This document shows, piece after piece, positions 1-6,558 of a stretch of 35,555 nucleotides of DNA (position 1 is its first letter; each line of letters starts with the position of its first letter). The DNA comes from Clostridia bacterium. GTDB lineage: Bacteria > Bacillota > Clostridia > CAKSNL01 > HGM11501. The stretch spans positions 1 to 35,555 of the forward strand of contig JAFQQJ010000026.1 in the NCBI GenBank assembly GCA_017411325.1, given 5' to 3'. The notes beneath the pieces were generated by a model. It ran no database searches, was not told where the DNA came from, and was given only the letters and a program-made list of their open reading frames with translations. The position numbers were made by a program, and so were the translations under genes.

Positions 1-39
1 CGCAGTTTTGGGTTAGGAATTTTTCGCCTTAGAGAAGTT

Positions 40-78
40 AAAAAACGCAGTCATACTGGCGTATGTCTGCGTTTTTTT
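40..78. terminator. Bidirectional intrinsic terminator downstream of the aldolase gene
   Basis: Eleven-base arms (46-56 and 61-71) pair with a single T-T mismatch around a TGGC loop. An A-run precedes the stem and seven T follow it, so it can terminate from either side. It lies about 80 bases past the aldolase stop codon, leaving room for a 3' UTR element at 119-137. Confidence 0.85.
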
Positions 79-118
79 GCGCACTATCAGCGGAAAATAA
101 CAAGCCAAAACCGGCTTC

Positions 119-137
119 TCCCTAAGAAGTACCGCCG
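119..137 (-). repeat. 19-nt 3'UTR element, copy 1
   Basis: Read on the minus strand this is CGGCGGTACTTCTTAGGGA, 20 bases past the aldolase stop codon and upstream of the terminator at 40-78. It is followed by a short hairpin (AAGCC/GGCTT around AAAACC, about 102-117). An identical 19-mer in the same orientation relative to transcription follows the DUF896 gene at 35366-35384. It may be a dispersed repeat or an RNA element; I do not know its identity. Confidence 0.7.
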
Positions 138-157
138 AAGGACACCTTTTTGTTTAC

Positions 158-1099
158 TTACTTATTTAAGTACTTTGCAACCTCTGCTGCGACAAGTCTT
201 GTAAGTTCTTCAATATCCATTGAAGTGTTTGAAGGCTGAATGTCAGACTTTCCGTCGGAGGAGAAGAGCTTCATCTTCTTCATGCTCTCCTGCTTAACAG
301 CTTCAACTGCGGCGGGGATAAGGTCGATAAGACCTTTATCCATACTGGAGAACTTCTTGAACTCAGCTTCAACTGCGGCAACGTTGATATCGGTAAAGAT
401 ATTAACCTTGCTGATACCTTCCTTTATTGCCTGACGGAAGTCATTGTCTGTAAGACCGGAACCGCCGTGAAGTACAAGGGGGACATCAACAGTGTTTGCA
501 ATTGTTCTTATTCTTTCAAAATCAAGCTTGGGAGGAAGCTTATACGCACCGTGAGCATTACCAACGGCAATTGCAAGGGCGTCAACACCTGTCTTGTCAA
601 CAAAGTCCTTTGCAAGCTTGGGATCGGTAAAGTACTTGGAAGGATCAGCTAAGTGGCTGCTTCCTTCTGCGGAGCCTTCGTTGTCACCAACGTGGCCAAG
701 CTCACCTTCGATTGTAGCACCGTAGGAGTGAGCGATGTCAGCCATTTCCTTAACCTTTCTTACGTTTTCCTCGTAAGAGTCGGTGGAGCAGTCATACATG
801 ATGGATGAGAAGCCCAGCTTTAACGCCTGGATACAGGTGTCATAGGAAAGACCGTGGTCAAGATGAATAACAACGGGAACGTTTGCCTTCTTAGCCATGG
901 GAATTAAGTAATAGGAAACCTCCTCCAAGGGACCGTAGGGAAGTAAAACCTCGGCGGTACCCATAATAACCGGAGAACGGCTGCATTCAGCTGCCGCAAG
1001 GATTCCTCGTGCAAGCTCTAAATTTACTGCGTTGAAAAGACCGACAGCGTACTTGTTCTGCTTTGCAGGTCTTAAAACGTGATTCATATTAACTAACAT
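158..1099 (-). CDS. fba: Class II ketose-/fructose-bisphosphate aldolase
   Basis: This is a zinc-dependent class II aldolase of 313 residues, expected to cleave a ketose 1,6-bisphosphate (fructose 1,6-bisphosphate in glycolysis/gluconeogenesis) into two triose phosphates in the cytoplasm. The zinc-ligand motif VIHLDHG is near residue 80, the acidic GELGHVGD segment lies in the middle, and the phosphate-binding HGGSGL comes before the late NIFTDI motif. Classical fructose-bisphosphate aldolases usually have N-x-D-T-D at that last point, so the exact sugar specificity is uncertain. The start codon is 7 bases from a GGAGG site (1107-1111) and is preceded by a strong minus-strand promoter. The gene is single and ends before its own terminator. 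Confidence 0.88.
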   Translation of the reverse strand: MLVNMNHVLRPAKQNKYAVGLFNAVNLELARGILAAAECSRSPVIMGTAEVLLPYGPLEEVSYYLIPMAKKANVPVVIHLDHGLSYDTCIQALKLGFSSIMYDCSTDSYEENVRKVKEMADIAHSYGATIEGELGHVGDNEGSAEGSSHLADPSKYFTDPKLAKDFVDKTGVDALAIAVGNAHGAYKLPPKLDFERIRTIANTVDVPLVLHGGSGLTDNDFRQAIKEGISKVNIFTDINVAAVEAEFKKFSSMDKGLIDLIPAAVEAVKQESMKKMKLFSSDGKSDIQPSNTSMDIEELTRLVAAEVAKYLNK

Positions 1100-1147
1100 T
1101 ATGTAGCCTCCTTAAGCATTGGTGTGATATATACCTCTATGTATATT

Positions 1148-1176
1148 ATTATACAGAAAACCACAGAAAAAGTCAA
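1148..1176 (-). promoter_or_regulatory. Sigma-A promoter of the aldolase gene
   Basis: On the minus strand TTGACT (1176-1171) and a perfect TATAAT (1153-1148) are separated by 17 bases. Transcription would start near 1140, giving a leader of about 40 bases before the aldolase start. Confidence 0.85.
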
Positions 1177-1245
1177 GCATTATTTTGTGTTTTTCTTGTT
1201 TTTTCTTTGTTTTTTTGAGTTTCGGTGTGTGGGAAAGAAAAAATA

Positions 1246-1274
1246 TTGTAAAAATAGAAAAACTATGCTATAAT
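1246..1274 (+). promoter_or_regulatory. Sigma-A promoter for the ACT/MBL gene
   Basis: TTGTAA (1246-1251) and TATAAT (1269-1274) are 17 bases apart. The predicted start near 1281 leaves a leader of about 230 bases, most of it occupied by the structured repeat at 1301-1442. Confidence 0.75.
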
Positions 1275-1300
1275 TGATTCATTGAAGATGGAGTTATAAA

Positions 1301-1442
1301 GAGCCCTCCTTGCCTAAAGGAGGGTGGCACACGAAGTGTGACGGGAGGATTGCCAAAGAAACAACAACCCCTCAGTCATCGGAGAATTTGAACATGAATT
1401 CAAATTCTCCTAAAGACAGCTCCCCTTACACAGGGGAGCCTC
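1301..1442 (+). repeat. MITE-like structured dispersed repeat in the 5' leader
   Basis: About 140 bases with three perfect hairpins: CCCTCCTT/AAGGAGGG (1304-1324), GGAGAATTTGAA/TTCAAATTCTCC (1381-1410) and GCTCCCCT/AGGGGAGC (1419-1439). The outer ends are roughly inverted (AGAGCCCTCC against AGAGGCTCCCC read back from the other end). Blocks such as GGAGGGTGGCAC and ACAGCTCCCC resemble, from memory, a small non-coding repeat that is common in gut Clostridia. It sits between the promoter at 1246-1274 and the start at 1514, so it is transcribed as leader. An in-frame TTG at 1310 reads through it, but that extension is not protein-like. Confidence 0.75.
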
Positions 1443-1513
1443 TGATGTGTGGCAGCCGGATTATACAATCCTTATATAATTATCAAAAAAAATCTGACTC
1501 TGGAGATGACTTT

Positions 1514-2950
1514 ATGAAAAAGACTTATGTGACATCAATGCCCAATCATATTGGCGCGTTTTTAAAGGCAAGCCGATGCTTTGCCGACCTCGGGATAAAT
1601 ATTACCCGTGTAAGCTACAACAAGGCGATAGACTCCCATACCTTGTTTATCGATGCGGAAGGAACGGATGAGCAGCTTAAAAAGGCGGATATTGAGCTTG
1701 AAAAGATTGGCTACCTTTCAAACGATAAAAGCAAAACCAGCATTGTGCTTATCGAGTTTTCCCTTAAGGATGTTCCCGGAAGCGTAACGGATGTGCTTAA
1801 GCTTATAAATGAATTCAATTTCAATATTTCATACATAAGCTCCCAGGAAAACGGAACGGATTTTCAGCTCTTTAAAATGGGCTTATATGTTGATGATAAG
1901 GAAAAGATTGAAACCTTTCTTGATGAAGCCAAAAAGCTTTGCCCGGTACGTGTTATAGACTACAACAGTACGGAGAAAATTTACGATAACAGCATTTTTT
2001 ACGGAAGCTATGTAAAGGGGCTTGCTGATATGATGAAGCTGTCCGGCGAGGTGGAAAACGAGCTTACCGTTCAGGTTAACCTTGCAATGCAGACCCTGGA
2101 TGAACAGGGGCTTTCACCATACAGAACCTTTGACAGCATCGGAAAGTTTTCAGAGCTTCTGGCAAAATCCAAGGGCGAGGCTTTCGAGCCAAGAATAACG
2201 ACTCACAATGTAGGGCAGAGGACAAAGCTTACCCTTATTGAGCCGCCCTGCGGAAGCAATACGATAATAATTGAAAACTCGGGAAAGCTTCTTTTTATAG
2301 ACAGCGGATACGCCTGCTATAAGGAAGAAATGCTTAAAGTATTTAAAAAGCTTTATCCTGATTTTGACAACATAGAAAAGAAAATTTTAATTACCCACGC
2401 GGATGTGGATCATTGCGGGCTTCTTTCTTTGTTTGATGAGGTTGTTGCAAGTAAGAAGAGTGCCCTTTGCCTTGAAAATGAGTTTATGGGAAAGGACGGC
2501 TTCAGAGAAGAAAACCGCCTGCATAAGCCCTATATAAATATCTGTAAAATTTTAACCTCCTATGAGTGCACCAACCCCGAAAAAATCAATGTGCCCTGGG
2601 ATAGCCCTAAGGATTCCGACGAGGCTCTTACCCAGATTGGTTTTTACGATTTCGGGGAGCTTCATTTCGAGGTTTACGAAGGAAAGGGCGGCCATCTTCC
2701 GGGAGAAATTGTGCTTATCGACTATAAAAACAACATCGCCTTTACGGGAGATATTTATATAAACATTCACGACCTTACGGCAAAGCAGGCGGAATATAAT
2801 AAGTATGCCCCAATCCTTATGACATCGGTTGATACGGATGCCGCACTTTGTGCCGAGGAGCGAAAAGCGGTTTTCCGCCGTCTCGGCGTGGGCAACTGGG
2901 AAATTTTCGGCTCCCACGGCTATAAAAAGGAATATAATGTAAATGTATAA
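1514..2950 (+). CDS. ACT-like domain protein fused to a metallo-beta-lactamase-fold hydrolase
   Basis: 478 residues. The first ~150 look like two ACT-type regulatory domains: the start reads as a typical ACT strand-turn-helix (SMPNHIGAFLKASRCFADLG), and a second unit begins near VLIEFSLKDVPGSVTDVLKL. The rest is a metallo-beta-lactamase fold, with HADVDHCG at 295-302, a glycine-rich GGHLPGEIVL loop, TGDIYIN and a final SHG. The canonical metal motif is HxHxDH; here the second histidine is Asp, an atypical site. The ATG at 1514 is chosen because it has a GGAG site at 1502-1505 and MKKTYVTSMP is where domain-like sequence begins; an in-frame TTG 204 bases upstream lies in a repeat. The TIGR04076 gene follows after 11 bases. 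Substrate unknown. Confidence 0.75.
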   Translation: MKKTYVTSMPNHIGAFLKASRCFADLGINITRVSYNKAIDSHTLFIDAEGTDEQLKKADIELEKIGYLSNDKSKTSIVLIEFSLKDVPGSVTDVLKLINEFNFNISYISSQENGTDFQLFKMGLYVDDKEKIETFLDEAKKLCPVRVIDYNSTEKIYDNSIFYGSYVKGLADMMKLSGEVENELTVQVNLAMQTLDEQGLSPYRTFDSIGKFSELLAKSKGEAFEPRITTHNVGQRTKLTLIEPPCGSNTIIIENSGKLLFIDSGYACYKEEMLKVFKKLYPDFDNIEKKILITHADVDHCGLLSLFDEVVASKKSALCLENEFMGKDGFREENRLHKPYINICKILTSYECTNPEKINVPWDSPKDSDEALTQIGFYDFGELHFEVYEGKGGHLPGEIVLIDYKNNIAFTGDIYINIHDLTAKQAEYNKYAPILMTSVDTDAALCAEERKAVFRRLGVGNWEIFGSHGYKKEYNVNV

Positions 2951-2961
2951 GGAAGATTGAA

Positions 2962-3270
2962 ATGGAAAAATGCAAAATAACCGTTGTTAAAATGGCGCGC
3001 TATGATGACTTAATCGAGAAATATGAAAATCCCATAGAGCACACCTGCGACCTTAAGATGGGGGATACATTTATTTCCGTAGACGGCAAAAAGCCCGAAG
3101 GCTTTTGTGACAGCGCCTGGGAATCCATGGAGAAGTTTGTAGAAGAGCTGGCAAAGGGCGGCGGAAACTTTTTTGACGGTTGGATGAAAAATGAAAAATC
3201 CGCTATGATTTCCTGCAATGACGGATTCAGACCTGTAAGCTTTTATATAGAAGTAATTGAAAATGAATAG
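2962..3270 (+). CDS. TIGR04076-type small cytoplasmic protein
   Basis: 102 residues, no membrane segment or signal peptide. The pattern, starting with CKITVVK, then CDLKMGDTF, a central FCDSAW segment and a late SCNDGFRPVSFYIE with its cysteine, is characteristic of the TIGR04076 family, whose function is unknown. The gene begins 11 bases after the ACT/MBL gene and has no terminator or promoter of its own, so it is probably the second gene of that operon. Family assignment is by recognition of the motif pattern. Confidence 0.75.
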   Translation: MEKCKITVVKMARYDDLIEKYENPIEHTCDLKMGDTFISVDGKKPEGFCDSAWESMEKFVEELAKGGGNFFDGWMKNEKSAMISCNDGFRPVSFYIEVIENE

Positions 3271-3276
3271 AGGCAA

Positions 3277-3305
3277 TTGCGGAAAACTTATAATTGTGCT
3301 ATACT
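3277..3305 (+). promoter_or_regulatory. Sigma-A promoter for the DUF1538/PII operon
   Basis: TTGCGG (3277-3282) and TATACT (3300-3305) are 17 bases apart. The start would be near 3312, giving a leader of about 40 bases. Confidence 0.65.
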
Positions 3306-3351
3306 GAAATAGAAGTAAAAACAACAAAAAATCAAAGGAGGTTCCCGGAAA

Positions 3352-4893
3352 TTGAATCATATACTCAGGGCAAAAATAATGGAATCTCTTTCCGCAGTGC
3401 TCCCGATAACATTCATCGTTCTGGCATTAAGCATTTTTGTTGTGCCGCTGGATGTGGGTTCGGTTGTAATGTTCTTCGGGGGAGCGATAATGCTTATAGC
3501 GGGAATGGGAATGTTTCAGCTTGGTGCGGAAACTGCAATGACACCCATCGGTGAAGGTATGGGTGTAGGAATATCCAAATCCAAAAACGTTTTTTCCGTT
3601 GCTCTCATAAGCCTTGTTATGGGCATTCTCATAACTGTGGCAGAGCCTGATTTGCAGGTTTTATCAAAGCAGGTGCCGGCGATACCGAATATGGTTATTA
3701 TACTTACGGTTGCCGTAGGTGTCGGAATATTCTTGGCAACCGCAGTATTGAGAATAATATTCAAGGTAAGCCTTTCAAATCTTCTGGCAGTTTTGTATCT
3801 TATAGTTCTGATACTGTCGTTTTTTGTATCGGAAGATTTCAGGGCGGTTGCCTTTGACTCCGGCGGCGTTACCACAGGGCCTATAACTGTTCCCTTCATT
3901 ATAGCAATGGGCGTCGGTCTTTCGCTGGTAAGAGGTGACAAGGAGGCATCGAGCGACAGCATCGGTCTTGTTGCTCTGTCAAGTGTGGGCCCGATTTTAG
4001 CAGTAATGATTCTGGGATTTTTCTATAGCCCTGATGAAGCACTTGTTGAAGCACCTCACTCATTTGAAATAGAAACGATGAGGGATGTGGCAAAGGCGTT
4101 TGCCTTTGAAATTCCGGGCTATATATCGGAGGTCTTCGTTTCTCTTCTTCCGATTGTACTTATGTTTATCGTATTCCAGCTTATAAGCAGGCGTTATCAC
4201 CACAGGGAAAGACTCAGAATTGTTGTAGGTTTCATATATACATATACGGGACTTGTATTATTCCTCTGCGGTGTAAACGTGGGCTTTGCTCCCGTCGGTA
4301 CAATGCTTGGAATTAAGATAGCATCGGGCGGTGTGGGAAAGTGGCTCCTTATTCCCATCGGCGCACTTATCGGTTATTACATCGTAAAGGCGGAGCCTGC
4401 GATTCAGGTATTAAACCGTCAGGTTCAGTCGGTAACGGAAGGTGCAATTTCCGCAAAGGCAATGAACAGGGCGTTATCAATCGGTGTTTCTGTCAGCGTA
4501 GGAATTGCGATGGCAAGAATCATAACCGGTATTCCGATTTTATATATACTTGTCCCAGGCTATGCCATGGCTCTTATAATGTCAAGGTTTGTACCTAAAA
4601 TATTTGTGGGTATTGCTTTTGACTCCGGTGGTGTTGCATCAGGTCCCATGACATCAACCTTTCTTTTACCCTTGTGCATAGGTGCCTGCGAGGCTCTTGG
4701 CGGAAACATAATGACCGATGCTTTCGGTGTTGTGGCGCTGGTTGCCTTAACGCCTCTTATCGCAATACAGATAATGGGCCTAACCTATAAGTTCAAGCTT
4801 ACCAGGATTGAAAAGGCTGTTACAGAAGAGGTTGTACTTGATGCTGACAGCGACGAAATTGTTGAAATAGAGGAGGAAGAGGAAAATGAGTGA
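3352..4893 (+). CDS. DUF1538 integral membrane protein, probable cation transporter
   Basis: 513 residues, almost wholly hydrophobic, with a strongly acidic C-terminal tail (EIVEIEEEEENE). It is an internal duplication: each half has an AEPxxQVLxxQV motif and, about 255 residues apart (168 and 423), an AFDSGGV-x-[TS]GP motif. These are the conserved features of DUF1538. The only functional work I recall on DUF1538 proteins reports cation/proton antiport by a two-subunit pair; here both copies are in one chain. TTG is chosen as start because AAAGGAGG (3335-3342) is 9 bases upstream and the next ATG is at codon 10. It overlaps the PII-like gene by 8 bases, so the two are translationally coupled. 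Confidence 0.8.
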   Translation: MNHILRAKIMESLSAVLPITFIVLALSIFVVPLDVGSVVMFFGGAIMLIAGMGMFQLGAETAMTPIGEGMGVGISKSKNVFSVALISLVMGILITVAEPDLQVLSKQVPAIPNMVIILTVAVGVGIFLATAVLRIIFKVSLSNLLAVLYLIVLILSFFVSEDFRAVAFDSGGVTTGPITVPFIIAMGVGLSLVRGDKEASSDSIGLVALSSVGPILAVMILGFFYSPDEALVEAPHSFEIETMRDVAKAFAFEIPGYISEVFVSLLPIVLMFIVFQLISRRYHHRERLRIVVGFIYTYTGLVLFLCGVNVGFAPVGTMLGIKIASGGVGKWLLIPIGALIGYYIVKAEPAIQVLNRQVQSVTEGAISAKAMNRALSIGVSVSVGIAMARIITGIPILYILVPGYAMALIMSRFVPKIFVGIAFDSGGVASGPMTSTFLLPLCIGACEALGGNIMTDAFGVVALVALTPLIAIQIMGLTYKFKLTRIEKAVTEEVVLDADSDEIVEIEEEEENE

Positions 4894-5578
4894 TAAATTA
4901 TCCTTCCGGGTGCTCGGCTTTATTACTACTCCGAAACGTGCCAAGAAAGCGCTCACACTCTTTGAAGAGGAAAAGCTTCCGATACAGTATGTTATAAATG
5001 CATCCGGTACGGCTTCGAGCGAAACCCTTGATATACTGGGCCTCGGAAGCCCCGACAGAAGCCTTATAATAAGTGTGCTTACGAAAAATCTTTCGGATAA
5101 AATGATAAGAAAGGTGCACAATGAGCTTAAGTTCAATGTGCCGGGAAACGGAATAGGCTTTACGGTGCCGCTTAAAGGTGCTAACAATATTATAATTAAA
5201 AAATTTGAAGAACTGGATAGTAACGAAGAAGAAAATCCTATAAGAAAGGGTGATACCGTGTCAGAAATTAAACGTGTTATAATTGCCGCCATAGTAAATC
5301 AGGGCTATAGCGAAGAAGTAATGAATGCCGCAACAGAAGCAGGAGCAACGGGCGGAACCGTTATTCACGGAAGACAGGCAGGAAACAAGGAAATTTCCGC
5401 TCTCTGGGGCGTTGGAATTCACGAGGAAAAAGATGTTGTAATGATAATTGCCGATGCCGAAAGCAAGGTTTCGATTATGCAGGCGATTTGCAGAGACTGC
5501 GGAATCAACTCGGAAGCCAAGGGCGTTGTATTATCAATTCCCCTTGAAACAGTGGTGGGACTCAATACTCCTCTCTGA
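4886..5578 (+). CDS. Tandem PII-like (P-II family) regulatory protein
   Basis: 230 residues that divide into two ferredoxin-like PII-type domains, about 5-105 and 125-228, joined by a charged linker (DSNEEENPIRKGDT). The second domain starts IKRVIIAAIVNQGYSEEVMNAA and contains GATGGTVIHGR, the part most like classical PII. PII proteins sense ATP/ADP, 2-oxoglutarate or other ligands and often bind a neighbouring transporter. Overlap with the DUF1538 gene suggests that this one senses a metabolite or nucleotide and gates that transporter. No uridylylation-type tyrosine motif was recognised. The gene ends just before a bidirectional terminator. Confidence 0.8.
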   Translation: MSDKLSFRVLGFITTPKRAKKALTLFEEEKLPIQYVINASGTASSETLDILGLGSPDRSLIISVLTKNLSDKMIRKVHNELKFNVPGNGIGFTVPLKGANNIIIKKFEELDSNEEENPIRKGDTVSEIKRVIIAAIVNQGYSEEVMNAATEAGATGGTVIHGRQAGNKEISALWGVGIHEEKDVVMIIADAESKVSIMQAICRDCGINSEAKGVVLSIPLETVVGLNTPL

Positions 5579-5602
5579 TAAAAGGATTTAAGAGAAAAGA
5601 AA

Positions 5603-5630
5603 AAGCCGATGCATTGCATCGGCTTTTTTT
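5603..5630. terminator. Bidirectional terminator between the PII-like and SGNH-like genes
   Basis: AAGCCGATGCA (5603-5613) pairs with TGCATCGGCTT (5615-5625), preceded by an A-run and followed by a T-run to 5630. It serves the PII-like gene on the plus strand and the convergent gene, whose stop codon touches the T-run. Confidence 0.9.
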
Positions 5631-6165
5631 ATTCTGCCATCTTAAAAGCTTCTAAGAAAGTCAGGGCTTTGCTGCGAAAAAAGGGGGAGAGCCGCCTGAA
5701 AATGGATGAGTATGAGCTTTTATAATTTATGGGGATAAATTCTGCGTCCAAACTTTTGCAGAGAGCGGAAAGACGATGGTTCACATTTGTTTTTTCGTCA
5801 TCTGACGGAACCGAGAGAACGTATATTTTGCTTTGGGGAAGAACCTTTTTCGTTTTTTTAAGGATATCTTCATAAGTTGAGATAAAGGAATCATCATAGG
5901 AAATGTCACATTCTCCAAGGGCGTAAAATATTTTCGCAGGGCGGGCACCGAATACGGAAAAGTCGAGAATTTCAAGTGCTTCTTCTGTTGTGAGTGAGGT
6001 GATGCTTCTGTTATAAATTGCGTTTGAAAGAAGATATTTGTGCTCCAGCTCGTAAAATGGAAATTCCTCCATATAGGTTGAACCGAAAATTACAATTTCG
6101 TTTTTCAGAACTATGTCATTGAAAACTTTGTGGGCTTCGCTTTTCTTTAATACTTCGGATTTCAT
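5629..6165 (-). CDS. Degenerate SGNH-hydrolase-like protein, probably catalytically inactive
   Basis: 178 residues, no signal peptide. The succession of an N-terminal strand and turn (IVIFGSTYMEEF), a helix-turn NRSITS and a central FYALGECDISYDD segment resembles blocks I, II and III of SGNH/GDSL hydrolases. The catalytic GDS is GST, the GxND is GECD, and no DxxH is visible near the C terminus, so hydrolase activity is unlikely. It is 2 bases downstream of the PQ-loop gene and should be co-transcribed with it. The homology is inferred from pattern only; it could be an unrelated alpha/beta protein. Confidence 0.55.
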   Translation of the reverse strand: MKSEVLKKSEAHKVFNDIVLKNEIVIFGSTYMEEFPFYELEHKYLLSNAIYNRSITSLTTEEALEILDFSVFGARPAKIFYALGECDISYDDSFISTYEDILKKTKKVLPQSKIYVLSVPSDDEKTNVNHRLSALCKSLDAEFIPINYKSSYSSIFRRLSPFFRSKALTFLEAFKMAE

Positions 6166-6167
6166 CG

Positions 6168-6452
6168 TTATATACCTTTCCTTTCGGCGTTCTTTTCGCT
6201 TTTTCGGTTTTTGAGGAAAAGGAGAAAATCAATACTTACAACTATAAAGTTGAAGATATATATTATCAAAACATAATTGACGGCATTGCCCGCGATTTTG
6301 CCTGCAATCCCTGCTATATATCCCAATAAAATAGCTATTATAAAGATGCCGCTTTTGCCCTTGGTTGATTTCGAGGTTATACTTTTATATACCGAAATGG
6401 GCCACGAAAGTCCGAAGCATATAAGCATAACACTTTCAAAAACTGTCTGCAT
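6168..6452 (-). CDS. PQ-loop / SemiSWEET-like three-helix membrane protein
   Basis: 94 residues with three hydrophobic segments (about 5-20, 36-56 and 60-80). The first carries GLSWPISVYKSITSKSTKGK, which matches the PQ-loop pattern of SWEET/SemiSWEET proteins (a Pro-containing kink followed some eight residues later by KST-x-x-x-S), although the second motif residue is Ile rather than Gln. SemiSWEETs are sugar facilitators that work as dimers; other PQ-loop proteins carry amino acids. It is followed after 2 bases by the SGNH-like gene and is divergent from the LysR regulator. Substrate unknown. Confidence 0.6.
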   Translation of the reverse strand: MQTVFESVMLICFGLSWPISVYKSITSKSTKGKSGIFIIAILLGYIAGIAGKIAGNAVNYVLIIYIFNFIVVSIDFLLFLKNRKSEKNAERKGI

Positions 6453-6482
6453 AAAAAATCCTCCATCTGTTCTTTTTTCTGT

Positions 6483-6511
6483 ATTATACCATTGACAAAA
6501 GATGAAGTAAA
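6483..6511 (-). promoter_or_regulatory. Minus-strand promoter for the PQ-loop/SGNH-like pair
   Basis: TTTACT (6511-6506) and a perfect TATAAT (6488-6483) are 17 bases apart. This region also contains the -35 box of the LysR promoter, so the two divergent promoters overlap. Confidence 0.6.
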
Positions 6512-6520
6512 ATATATAAT
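6492..6520 (+). promoter_or_regulatory. Consensus sigma-A promoter of the LysR gene
   Basis: TTGACA (6492-6497) and TATAAT (6515-6520), both perfect, are 17 bases apart. The start would be near 6527, giving a leader of about 32 bases. Confidence 0.85.
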
Positions 6521-6558
6521 TATTATTGAATTGATAACTTTTGGTTATAGGAGGGACT

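Noticed and set aside
1310..1513. In-frame TTG extension of the ACT/MBL gene
   Set aside because: It encodes repeat sequence with hairpins, not protein-like residues, and has no ribosome binding site; the ATG at 1514 has one.
4780..5292. Minus-strand open frame of 170 codons across the DUF1538/PII junction
   Set aside because: It is antisense to two well-supported genes and shows only strings of hydrophobic residues expected from the opposite strand.
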